Assembly (NCBI GenBank): GCA_011050525.1
Contig: DRFO01000043.1
Location: 185,740 to 249,739 of the forward strand
Direction of reading: 5' to 3'
Source of the DNA: Halopseudomonas xinjiangensis
GTDB taxonomy: Bacteria; Pseudomonadota; Gammaproteobacteria; Pseudomonadales; Pseudomonadaceae
DNA: 64,000 nucleotides
The translations under genes and the position numbers were made by a program. The notes beneath the pieces are model-generated. The model was not told the DNA's origin. It worked only from the letters and a program-made list of their open reading frames with translations, and did no database searches. Shown here in pieces: positions 8,135 through 18,400 of the stretch; positions within the stretch are counted from its first letter, which is position 1, and each line of letters begins with the position of its first letter.

Positions 8135-9007
8135 ATGAAAAAGTTGGTGTTCGTCGCAGGCATGGTGTTCGCGTTGTCGGTATCGGCTGCCGAGAAAATC
8201 AAGGTAGTTACCAGCTTCAGCATTCTCGCGGACTTTGTCGCCGAGCTTGGCGGCGATCGCGTTGAACTGGTGAATCTGGTCGGAGCTGATGAGGATGCCC
8301 ATGTTTACCAAGCCACGCCCGATGATGCCAGGGCTCTACTTAAGGCGGATCTGGTAATCGCCAATGGCCTTGGTTTTGAACCCTGGCTACCGCGCCTGAT
8401 GAGCAGTACCGAGAGCCCGGCCACCTATATCGAGGCCAGCAAAGGGGTATTGCCCATCTGGCTGGAAGAAGATGGCGAAAAGGTCCCGGACCCACACGCC
8501 TGGCAGAGCCTGGCGCACGCTGAAATCTATGTGAGAAATATCGCTGGCGCGTTGGCCAAGACCGATCCGGCCAACGCCGATTTTTACGAGAAGCAGCGCG
8601 TCAGCTATCTGGAACGGGTCAGAGAATTGTTGGTTGAAGTTCGAGAGAGCCTGGGCAGATTGCCAACTGCGCAGCGCAAGGTAATTACCAGTCATGACGC
8701 CTTTGGCTATCTGGGTCAGGCCTATGGCCTCACGTTCGTTGCACCCCAGGGCCTGTCCACCGAGTCGGAGCCCTCTGCCGCCGACGTGGCTGCTCTGATA
8801 CGGCAAATTCGCGAAGATCAGGTACGCGCGGTCTTTGTCGAAAATATCCGTGACCCGCGATTGATGGAGCGTATTGCCGAGGAAGCGGGTGCGACCGTGG
8901 GCGGTACTTTGTACTCCGACGCCCTGGCAGCAAGCGGGCCGGGTAGCAGTTATCTAGGTATGTATCGCCATAACGTCGAGACGCTGGTAGAGGCTTTGCA
9001 GCCCTGA
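8135..9007 (+). CDS. znuA: Zinc ABC transporter periplasmic binding protein
   Basis: 290 residues with a clear signal peptide ([19 protein letters not shown]). The cluster A-I ligand positions read His in DAHVYQ (about residue 57), His in DPHAWQS (about 127), His in TSHDAFGY (about 188) and Asp in YSDAL. A histidine at the third site points to zinc rather than manganese, where glutamate is usual. The long histidine-rich loop of many ZnuA proteins is missing, with only a short acidic [11 protein letters not shown] stretch. AAGGACC lies 5 bases before the ATG. Last gene of the transporter operon; the COG0523 gene follows after 94 bases. Confidence 0.9.
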   Translation: MKKLVFVAGMVFALSVSAAEKIKVVTSFSILADFVAELGGDRVELVNLVGADEDAHVYQATPDDARALLKADLVIANGLGFEPWLPRLMSSTESPATYIEASKGVLPIWLEEDGEKVPDPHAWQSLAHAEIYVRNIAGALAKTDPANADFYEKQRVSYLERVRELLVEVRESLGRLPTAQRKVITSHDAFGYLGQAYGLTFVAPQGLSTESEPSAADVAALIRQIREDQVRAVFVENIRDPRLMERIAEEAGATVGGTLYSDALAASGPGSSYLGMYRHNVETLVEALQP

Positions 9008-9101
9008 CTGCCAGGCTCTACCCTCGCCGCTTGCCGGTAGTCACCTGATGCTATTCATTGCCTTGCAAGAAGACTGTCGCCGCGAATCAATAAGGAGCTT
9101 T

Positions 9102-10073
9102 ATGAACAAAATACCCGTCACGGTACTGACCGGTTATCTCGGTGCCGGCAAAACCACTTTATTAAACCGGATACTCTCCGAACAGCACGGTAAACGGTAC
9201 GCCGTCATCGTCAATGAGTTCGGCGAATTGGGTATCGACAACGATCTGGTGGTGGGCGCCGACGAAGAAGTGTTCGAGATGAACAATGGCTGTATCTGCT
9301 GCACTGTGCGCGGCGATCTGATCCGAATCATTTCCGGCTTGATGAAGCGGCTTGGCGGATTCGATGCCATCATTCTGGAAACCACCGGGCTTGCCGACCC
9401 GGCCCCTGTGGCACAGACGTTCTTCGTTGACGACGAGGTCCGCAGCCGGACCAGCCTGGACGCAGTGGTCACGGTAACTGATGCCTTGAACCTGCCTGCA
9501 CAACTGGCCGACAGCCCCGAAGCCGCCGAACAGATCGCCTTTGCCGACGTCATTTTGCTCAACAAGGTAGAACTGGTTGAGCCCGGTACCCTTGCGGCGC
9601 TGAAGGCGCGGATAGCCGGCATCAACCCCTTCGCCAGGATCATTGAGTGCAATCATTGTGATGTGCCGCTGGAGCAGGTACTCAACCTGGGATCCTTCGA
9701 TCTCGCCCGGATCATGTCGATAGAGCCAGGGTTTCTGACGGAAGATCATGCCCATGAACATGATGATGCCGTGACCAGCGTCTCGCTCACCGCAGCCGCC
9801 GCCCTGGATGGGGATCTATTCAATGAATGGATCAGCGAGCTGCTAAGCGCCCAGGGCGCTGATATTCTGCGCAGCAAGGGCATACTGAGTTTGCGGGGCG
9901 TGGACCAGCGTTATGTGTTTCAGGGTGTACACATGCTTGCCAACGGCGCACTGACCCAGGACTGGCGTGCTGACGAGCAGCGCCTGAGCCGCATGGTGCT
10001 GATTGGCCGGGGTCTGGACGAACCTGCTTTGCGAGCAGGCTTTCTCGCCTGCGTGGCCGCTGCCAATGCTTGA
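9102..10073 (+). CDS. COG0523 (CobW/ZigA-type) metallochaperone GTPase
   Basis: 323 residues. Walker [12 protein letters not shown] is near residue 9 and the metal-binding GCICC motif near residue 64; ETTGLADP and NKVELV follow, and the CobW C-terminal domain starts at about residue 220. HAHEHDD near residue 217 is a short His-rich stretch. Family members hand zinc to client enzymes under zinc limitation, and the position just behind znuCBA supports that. AAGGAG sits 5 bases before the ATG at 9102. The 94-base gap to znuA shows no clear Zur box. The stop overlaps the next gene by 8 bases. Confidence 0.92.
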   Translation: MNKIPVTVLTGYLGAGKTTLLNRILSEQHGKRYAVIVNEFGELGIDNDLVVGADEEVFEMNNGCICCTVRGDLIRIISGLMKRLGGFDAIILETTGLADPAPVAQTFFVDDEVRSRTSLDAVVTVTDALNLPAQLADSPEAAEQIAFADVILLNKVELVEPGTLAALKARIAGINPFARIIECNHCDVPLEQVLNLGSFDLARIMSIEPGFLTEDHAHEHDDAVTSVSLTAAAALDGDLFNEWISELLSAQGADILRSKGILSLRGVDQRYVFQGVHMLANGALTQDWRADEQRLSRMVLIGRGLDEPALRAGFLACVAAANA

Positions 10074-11106
10074 GACTGAATCTGAATCGCTTATCGGCGA
10101 GCTGGGCAGAATCTGGCAACTGACCGACTACGTGGTGGCCAGCTGTTTCGACGCGCAAGGCAACCTCGCCTTTGCGCTGGGGGACGGCAAACTGTTCGTG
10201 GTTCCAGTCAGCGGCAGTGAGCCCTGGACATTGCAGGTTCATCGCGGCGCCTGTTTGAGCCTGGCTGCAGCGCCTGGAGAAGGTTTTTTGAGCGGAGGCG
10301 ATGACGGGCGCTTTGTCGGTGTGTCTCTCAGCGCAGAAGTAGAGGAGTTGGCTAGCTTTCCGGGCCGCTGGATCGAACACGTTGTCAGCCATGCCAATGG
10401 GCTTATTGCCTGCGCGGCGGGCAAACGCCTGCATCTGATCAAAGCCGACCGCAGCGCTGTCGACCTTGAGCATCCGAGTACGGCGGGCGGTTTGAGTTTT
10501 TCACCGAATGGCCTGCAGATCGCGGTGTCACATTATGGTGGTGTCAGCCTGCACTACACCCAGGCCCTCAAATCATTACCCAAAGTGCTGAAATGGACCG
10601 GCTCACATCTCGCCGTGACATGGAGCGCAGATGGTCGCTTTGTATTGACCAGCATGCAGGAAAATTGCATACGCGGTTGGCGTTTAAAGGGAGCGGAAGA
10701 TCTACATATGAGCGGCTACGATACCCGAATTAAATCCTGGTGCTGGTTTAACAAGGGCCGATGGCTGGCCACGAGTGCGTCAGACTGCGTACCCTGCTGG
10801 CCGTTCAAGAAACGTAGCGGCCCCATGGGCGAGCCGCCGACCACGTTGGCATATCGAGACAGGGGAGAAGTGACAGTGGTGGCTGGCGATCCGAATCATC
10901 CATTGATAGCCGTCGGTTACGACGACGGACTGGCCTTGATTGCTGAATTGGATGAGAGCGGAGTAACCGAGCGCTCCGTCACCTTCAAGCCGCCGGGAGC
11001 AGGCGCTGTCTCCTGCATGGCTTTTGCTGCGGATAGCAAAAGCCTGGCAGTCGGCACCGCCGAAGGGTTTGCCGGCATCATGCCCATGGCTGCGGATCAT
11101 GGCTAA
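10066..11106 (+). CDS. WD40-like beta-propeller protein of the zinc cluster
   Basis: 346 residues from the ATG at 10066, inside the last codons of the COG0523 gene. The protein consists of repeated blade-like segments such as [44 protein letters not shown] and [18 protein letters not shown], about six or seven blades. No signal peptide, so cytoplasmic. A WD40-type protein behind a COG0523 GTPase is a combination I recall from other Pseudomonas genomes; a scaffold or partner role for the GTPase is inference. The frame can be extended upstream to 10003, but the overlap start gives a sensible coupled gene. It overlaps the following DUF1289 gene by 8 bases. Confidence 0.8.
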   Translation: MLETESESLIGELGRIWQLTDYVVASCFDAQGNLAFALGDGKLFVVPVSGSEPWTLQVHRGACLSLAAAPGEGFLSGGDDGRFVGVSLSAEVEELASFPGRWIEHVVSHANGLIACAAGKRLHLIKADRSAVDLEHPSTAGGLSFSPNGLQIAVSHYGGVSLHYTQALKSLPKVLKWTGSHLAVTWSADGRFVLTSMQENCIRGWRLKGAEDLHMSGYDTRIKSWCWFNKGRWLATSASDCVPCWPFKKRSGPMGEPPTTLAYRDRGEVTVVAGDPNHPLIAVGYDDGLALIAELDESGVTERSVTFKPPGAGAVSCMAFAADSKSLAVGTAEGFAGIMPMAADHG

Positions 11107-11281
11107 AAGCATCGACAACCCGTGCATTTCGGTCTGCCAGCTCAGCGGCGATTTGTGTCTGAGTTGCGGGCGTAGCAAGGAAGAAATCAAGAAGTGGAAA
11201 CGCATGAAGCGGCCGGAAAAAATGGCCGCTACGAAGAATGCCGCGCTGCGTCTCAAGACACTGCAGAAAAAACGTTCCTAA
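11099..11281 (+). CDS. DUF1289 small cysteine-rich protein
   Basis: 60 residues. The N-terminal half has the family pattern Cys-x3-Cys-x7-Cys-x2-Cys (CISVCQLSGDLCLSCGR), which looks able to bind a metal, and the C-terminal half is very basic (KKWKRMKRPEKMAATKNAAL). The ATG at 11099 overlaps the WD40 gene stop (8 bases), so it is probably translated from the same message. The function of the family is unknown. The place at the end of a zinc-related set makes a metal link plausible but unproven. Confidence 0.8.
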   Translation: MAKSIDNPCISVCQLSGDLCLSCGRSKEEIKKWKRMKRPEKMAATKNAALRLKTLQKKRS

Positions 11282-11361
11282 ATGACTTGGGCCTGAGCCG
11301 ACACAGGATTGCACCCGGCAACGTCATACCTGAACGCTACCGTGATACATCGCAACTGCCC

Positions 11362-11784
11362 TCATGCTTCGCGAACGTGGCGCTCCTTCTCCTCCTCACG
11401 CTCTTTGGCTTCGATCGACAGCGTGGCAGTGGGTCTCAAAAGCAGACGCTTCAGACCGATGGGCTCGCCCGTTTCCGCGCACCAGCCGTAGCTGCCATCA
11501 GCAAGACGATCCAACGCCTGGTCGATCTTGTCCAATAACTTCTTTTCCCGCTCAAGCAGGCGCAATTGCCATTGGCGCTGCTCTTCCGCACTGCCGTTAT
11601 CCGCTACGTCGCTGCCACGCTCCTCATTTTCACGCAGCGACTTGAATTCGCCATCGATGCGAGCCTGCAGCTCGACGCGCTGTTCCAGCAAAAGCTGGCG
11701 AAAGAAGGCATGCTGCTCTTCGTTCATATAGGCATCTTTGGGTTGGGCTAGCAAATCGTCAGCCGTCAGTACCTGGTCGCTCAT
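11362..11784 (-). CDS. dksA2: DksA-family protein lacking the four-cysteine zinc finger
   Basis: 140 residues. DksA binds RNA polymerase in the secondary channel and, with ppGpp, resets transcription. The coiled-coil domain includes the tip Asp-x-x-Asp/Ala-type region (SDVADNGS). The C-terminal globular part reads GWCAETGEPIGLKRL and PTATLSIEAKE, so where the classical protein has four zinc-binding cysteines, only one remains (Cys, Thr, Ser, Ala). This is the zinc-independent DksA2 type described in P. aeruginosa as active in zinc starvation, which agrees with the adjacent znu/COG0523 genes. No Zur box is visible upstream. Convergent with the DUF1289 gene. Confidence 0.82.
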   Translation of the reverse strand: MSDQVLTADDLLAQPKDAYMNEEQHAFFRQLLLEQRVELQARIDGEFKSLRENEERGSDVADNGSAEEQRQWQLRLLEREKKLLDKIDQALDRLADGSYGWCAETGEPIGLKRLLLRPTATLSIEAKEREEEKERHVREA

Positions 11785-11861
11785 AATATTGGCCTGTCTA
11801 GTTGGTTTCGTTCCGGCTCATATCTGAAAATTGCCGGAGAAATAAGTTCCTTGCGTTCCAG

Positions 11862-12233
11862 CTATCGGCTAGCTGATCGCAGCTGCGCCAGACGCGATTG
11901 CCAGTTTCCGTCACTGAACTTCTGGCAGGCTTCCTCGGTATCGAAGCGCACATGGGCTTCAACTTTGCCAACGGCCACATCCGCTTCAGCCAGTGCCTGG
12001 GCGGTCAGCTCGTACATCCGCTTGCCTTGCCCGATTTCCAGTGCCTCGGCGAGATTGGCCTGGGTGTCAAATACCCAGACAATCTGAAGGCTGGAGGGAA
12101 ACGCGTGATAGTCGACCTCGTGGGTCAGCCAGGTGAATCCAATTATTTCCGATTTCGCCGTCTCGCATGCCCGCGTCAGGGAGGATACGAGAAGACGATC
12201 AGTCATTCCTTGGGCGCGCTTGATCGAAAGCAT
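11862..12233 (-). CDS. Conserved hypothetical protein
   Basis: 123 residues from the ATG at 12233, preceded by AAGGA at a good spacing; a longer frame to 12320 has no comparable ribosome site. The protein has mixed helix and strand character, with no signal peptide or membrane segment. I do not recognise a domain; segments such as TWLTHEVDYHAFPSSLQIVWVFDT look like a folded cytosolic protein. It lies between the dksA-like gene and the ybiT terminator on the same strand. Confidence 0.6.
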   Translation of the reverse strand: MLSIKRAQGMTDRLLVSSLTRACETAKSEIIGFTWLTHEVDYHAFPSSLQIVWVFDTQANLAEALEIGQGKRMYELTAQALAEADVAVGKVEAHVRFDTEEACQKFSDGNWQSRLAQLRSASR

Positions 12234-12280
12234 GGTTGTTATCCTTGATATGTTCCGGGCTCTTCTAGCCAGGAAATTTA

Positions 12281-12311
12281 GACCGCAGCAACTGTCAGAA
12301 GTTGCGCGGTC
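12281..12311 (-). terminator. Probable terminator of the ABC-F gene
   Basis: GACCGC-A-GCAACT, a 6-base loop, then AGTTGC-GCGGTC: a 12-bp stem with one bulged base, 43 bases past the stop of the ybiT gene. On the transcript it is followed by TAAATTT, a weak U-rich run. Good stem, modest tract. Confidence 0.6.
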
Positions 12312-12353
12312 CAGATCCAAGGAAACTGAGGTGGCACTTGGCGGGGGGTCGGT

Positions 12354-13943
<1,590 letters not shown>

Positions 13944-14052
13944 GATATTGTCCTGCGGAAGAAAATGGATGAGCCCCCACGCCTCAGCTGGGCGGCGCAT
14001 TGTACTGGCTGTGCGGGATGATTGACAGGCTCAGGCGATGAGCGTGGCCACG

Positions 14053-15291
14053 CTATGAATCGCTGTTAGGCGAAGACGGAATTCTGAAAGAAAAGACAAT
14101 GCCGTCTACATCCTGATGGACGTTGAGGCTACCCTGATGTGCTTGTGCAATGGCTGACGCGATGTAGAGTCCGATGCCCAGGCCGCCGTTACTACTTCCA
14201 GGCGCCCTGGTTGCGCTGGCAGGTTCAAATAGTCCTGTCAGTTGGTCAGCTGATAATGAAGGTGCCTGATTGCGAATATCCAGGCAAAGATCGCTGCCCA
14301 CTCTATGCAACGAGATCGAGACAGGTGTGTCGGATGTTCGGTGTTGCACTGCGTTAGTCAGCAAAATGCCCAGCCCTTTGGCATATTGTTCCGGATCAAT
14401 CACAGCATGGGCGTGCCGGGCAATATCGCTTTTGAAAATCGTCTGTAAATGAAGCTTGCGCATGCCTGCCAGAGCCTGCTCGACGATGCTTGAGACATTT
14501 GTATCGCGTAGGCTTAGCCCAATTGCTTCCCCGGCGCCCAAGCGGTTGGCTTCCCTCACCTGGTCAATCATTTTTTCCATCTTGGCACTAGACGAGATGA
14601 TATTGCGCTGCAGGTTCGTATTGCGCTCGTTTTCAGCCTGGAGCAACGAGGCAGACATCGATATGGACTGTAGCGGATTACATAGACTGTGCGTGAATTG
14701 GGTAATAAGCCGATGCTGGACGCGGGACTGCTGAGTTGCGCGGGCAAGACAATGGTCCAGCAGGTCGGTGCGTAGCTGCTCGGCCAGGTATATGTCCCGT
14801 TCGCGCCATGGCTGTGTGTGTCCGCGTCCTGTCGTATTGCGCCTGAACCAGGCGATCCATCCGCAAGCTTCAGTATTGAAGCGCACGGCAAGCACTGCAT
14901 GCGGTGCCCCTTGCCCCGCTTTCGCGTGTCGCCACTGATTGGTGAAATACATGCCCTGCTCAATCTGGTGTTGAAGGTCCTCTGCCAGGCTCTCGGTGAG
15001 GGAATCGTTGGCAATGCCCAAACTGGCAGACTGGCCGTCCAGGATCATCAACGCGCCGTCACACTGCAGAAGGCTGGCGATAGTGATGGTTTGGCCGGTC
15101 AGCGCAGAGAACAGGTCTTGGGAATTACGCAACTGCGTCATCAAAGTGCGATAAGCAGGCTGTGTTTGCTCGCCGACTCTCTCTACCGCAAGCGAGGTAA
15201 AATTGGTGGCTTGCTTCAAGCGCTTCATAAGTGCCTCACTAACCAAATGGAACTGAAAGTCTAGCGCCTGCCGCAGAGGCTGCATGATCAT
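14053..15291 (-). CDS. Phytochrome-like histidine kinase without chromophore domain
   Basis: 412 residues. Residues about 45-185 resemble the PHY domain of bacteriophytochromes (LLQCDGALMILDGQSASLGIAND and the WRERDIYLAEQLRTDLL segment). A HisKA box FTHSLCNPLQSISM follows (His about 210), then a HATPase domain with GGLGIGLYIASAIAQAHQG. There is no N-terminal PAS-GAF biliverdin-binding unit, and no phytochrome fragment lies upstream; the neighbouring gene is divergent. The G1 box of the ATPase is weak (NQAPSLS). It may be a sensor with a different input, or a shortened phytochrome descendant. No receiver gene is directly attached. Confidence 0.75.
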   Translation of the reverse strand: MIMQPLRQALDFQFHLVSEALMKRLKQATNFTSLAVERVGEQTQPAYRTLMTQLRNSQDLFSALTGQTITIASLLQCDGALMILDGQSASLGIANDSLTESLAEDLQHQIEQGMYFTNQWRHAKAGQGAPHAVLAVRFNTEACGWIAWFRRNTTGRGHTQPWRERDIYLAEQLRTDLLDHCLARATQQSRVQHRLITQFTHSLCNPLQSISMSASLLQAENERNTNLQRNIISSSAKMEKMIDQVREANRLGAGEAIGLSLRDTNVSSIVEQALAGMRKLHLQTIFKSDIARHAHAVIDPEQYAKGLGILLTNAVQHRTSDTPVSISLHRVGSDLCLDIRNQAPSLSADQLTGLFEPASATRAPGSSNGGLGIGLYIASAIAQAHQGSLNVHQDVDGIVFSFRIPSSPNSDS

Positions 15292-15467
15292 TCCATTGTG
15301 TAGTCGATAAATTTACTTGTGCTTGGGCAGATTATTGCGTTGAGCCCTCCCGACAGGTCTGTAAACTGGCCCTAATAGTGAGGCTCAAGAACAAGGTCGC
15401 CGCCAACTCGGTTGAACGTCTCGGCGCGGCTGTAATCATTACTATGCCTTCGCCTTATCGAGACATT

Positions 15468-18400
15468 ATGAAAACGAGAGAACCTCCGATGCCCAAGCCA
15501 CCGAATCGCTCGGCCAACGTACCGCAGAACCGGCCAGACCTGCGGTTGAGTGATTTACCATTTCCGGTGGTCGGGATCGGCGCGTCTGCGGGTGGATTGC
15601 AAGCAGTACTGCGGTTTTTCGAGCACATGCCCAACGATAGCGGCATGGCTTTTGTCATTATCCTGCACCTGTCACCCAAGCATGTCAGCAATGCCGGGAA
15701 GATCATCCAGGGCGTTACCAAAATGCCGGTACTGCAGGTGACGCAGCCGGTTCCTGTCGAAAAGAATTGCATATTTGTCATCTCACCGGGACAGGACTTG
15801 TCGATGACCGACGGTTATCTGCGGGTTTCCGATCCCAAGCCAAAGCGCGGAGGTCATGTCTCGATTGACCTGTTTTTCCGCACCTTGGCTGACGTGCACA
15901 AGGAGAGAGCCTTTTGTCTGGTGCTGTCAGGCACCGGAAGCGATGGCGCCGTCGGTCTGTCGCGTATCAAGGAGCAGGGCGGAGTTACTCTGGCGCAGGC
16001 GCTGGACGATGCCGAATACAGTGATATGCCGCGCAGCGCAATTGCCACCGGCATGGTAGATCTGGTGCTGCCGGTCGTGGAAATGCCGCAGAAGCTGATG
16101 GATATCTGGCAAAACGCGCGCAATATATGCATGCCCACCGCCGGAGACCCTGAAATAAGGGTGAAGGAGCCTACCGCGGAGGACGATATAAGGGCCGCCG
16201 AGAAGGCATTACGTAACATTCTGGCATTGTTGTTCAGCCGAACCGGCCACAATTTCAAGCACTACAAACGTGCGACGGTATTACGGCGTATTGAGCGGCG
16301 CATGCAAGTCAATGCGCAGCCTGATCTCGCCTCCTATCTGGATTTTCTCCAGAAGACTCCCCAGGAAGCTCCAGCATTGCTGGGCGACATGCTGATAGGG
16401 GTGACCAATTTCTTTCGTGACCGCGAATGCTTTGAAGCCTTGGAGCGGGATGTGATTCCCGAGCTGTTCAAATCTACTGGACAGTATGCCGAAGAAGGCG
16501 TTCCGGAGCTTCGCGTCTGGTCAGCCGGGTGTTCAACCGGAGAGGAAGCCTATTCCCTGGCCATGCTGCTTAATGACCAGTCGCGGCTTGAGGCAAAGAC
16601 CGTTTCCCTGCAGGTCTTTGCTACGGACATTGACGAGCGGGCCATAGCGGTCGGGCGTACAGGGACATATCCAGACTCCATCCTGACTGACATAACACCG
16701 ACGCGTCTGCGCGAATATTTCATCAAGAGCCAGAACACTTATCAGGTGAGAAAGGAGATTCGTGAGAAGGTGCTGTTCGCCCAGCATAGCCTGTTACGTG
16801 ACCCGCCTTTCTCGCGCTTGAATCTGATCACTTGCCGCAACCTGCTCATTTATCTGGATCGTGAGGTTCAAAAGCAGATACTGCAGATGTTCCATTTTGC
16901 GCTGCGCCCTGGTGGCTACCTGTTTCTGGGCAGCTCTGAGTCGGTAGACCTGTGCACGGATCTGTTCGCACCGATCGACAAGAAAAATCGCATATTTCGC
17001 GCCAAGGTCGGGCCGGCTTCAATGCGCCCCCTGGCAACGACAAACAGCTCCTCCCTTCGCCAACATCTGAAGCCTGAGCGTGCGCAGCCCAGCGGGGAGC
17101 TACACAGGCGATCCTTTGCCGACATCCATCAGCGGGTGCTGGAGCAATACGCCCCGCCCAGCGTGATCGTCAATACTGAATCTGACATCGTGCATATGTC
17201 TGATCAGGCGGGACATTTTCTGCGCTACGTTGGCGGTGAACCGTCGCACAATTTGTTGGCGCTGGTTAGGCCGGAGCTGCGGCTGGAGTTGCGTAGCGCC
17301 ATGTTTCAGGCAGTGCAGTCCGGCAAAAGCGTAGAGACTCGCAGGGTCAAGTTACACCGCGACAATCGAGCCTTCTACGTGAATATGATCGCTCGGCCCT
17401 TCCATGAAAAGGGCACGGGAAGCGATTTTGTCCTGGTGTTGTTCGACGAAGTTGAGGATACCCTTGGCAGCGAGTCCAGCGCCCCGCATGATCAGATCAA
17501 AGACAGCGTGCTTTCTCAACTGGAAGAGGAACTGCAGCGGACCAAGTTGCAGCTACAAAACACTATTGAGCAATCACGGGTATCAACCGAGGAATTGAAG
17601 GCTTCCAACGAAGAGCTGCGCTCCGCTACCGAAGAACTGGAAACCAGCAAGGAAGAGCTCCAGTCCATCAATGAGGAATTGATAACGGTTAACCATGAAC
17701 TGAAGGTTAAGGTCGAGGAGACAGACAAGGTTAACGATGATTTGCAGAACCTGATTGCATCGTCCGATATCGCCACGGTGTTTGTCGACCGAGGCATGCG
17801 TATCAAGTGGTTCACACCCCGGGCCACGAGCATCTTTAGCATGCTGCCGGTAGATGCCGGGCGCTCACTCCTGGATATTACCCATCGCCTGGAATATGAC
17901 GAACTGGCCAACGATGCCGCCAGGGTGTTCGAGTCCCTGATGCCTATCGAACGCGAAGTTCGTGATAATGACAACCACTGTTATCTGAGCCGTATGCTGC
18001 CCTACCGTACTAGCGAAGATCACATCGAAGGCGCAGTTCTCACTTTCATCGATATTACCGCGCGCCGGGCCGCTGAAGGCGAGTTGCGACTGGGTGAAGA
18101 GCGCATGCGCATGGTCGCCGAGAGCGCTATAGATTACGCGATCATTGTTCAGGATACCCAAGGGGTGGTTACCAGTTGGAACAAGGGCGCCGAACTGATT
18201 TTCGGATTTTCCCGTGAGGAGGCGGTGGGCCAACTGAGCGACATGATCTTTGTTCCGGAGGACCGCGAGGCGGGCCTGCCAGAGGAGGAGCTGCGTCGTG
18301 CACGCGAGCATGGCCGGGCAGAGGATGAGCGCTGGCACCAGCGCAAGGACGGGTCACGTTTTTACTGCAGTGGCGTCGTCAACGTACTGGATGCGGACAG

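Noticed and set aside
14041..14054. 14-bp palindrome AGCGTGGCCACGCT at the end of the phytochrome-like kinase gene
   Set aside because: Short, in coding edge, no U-tract; chance in GC-rich DNA.
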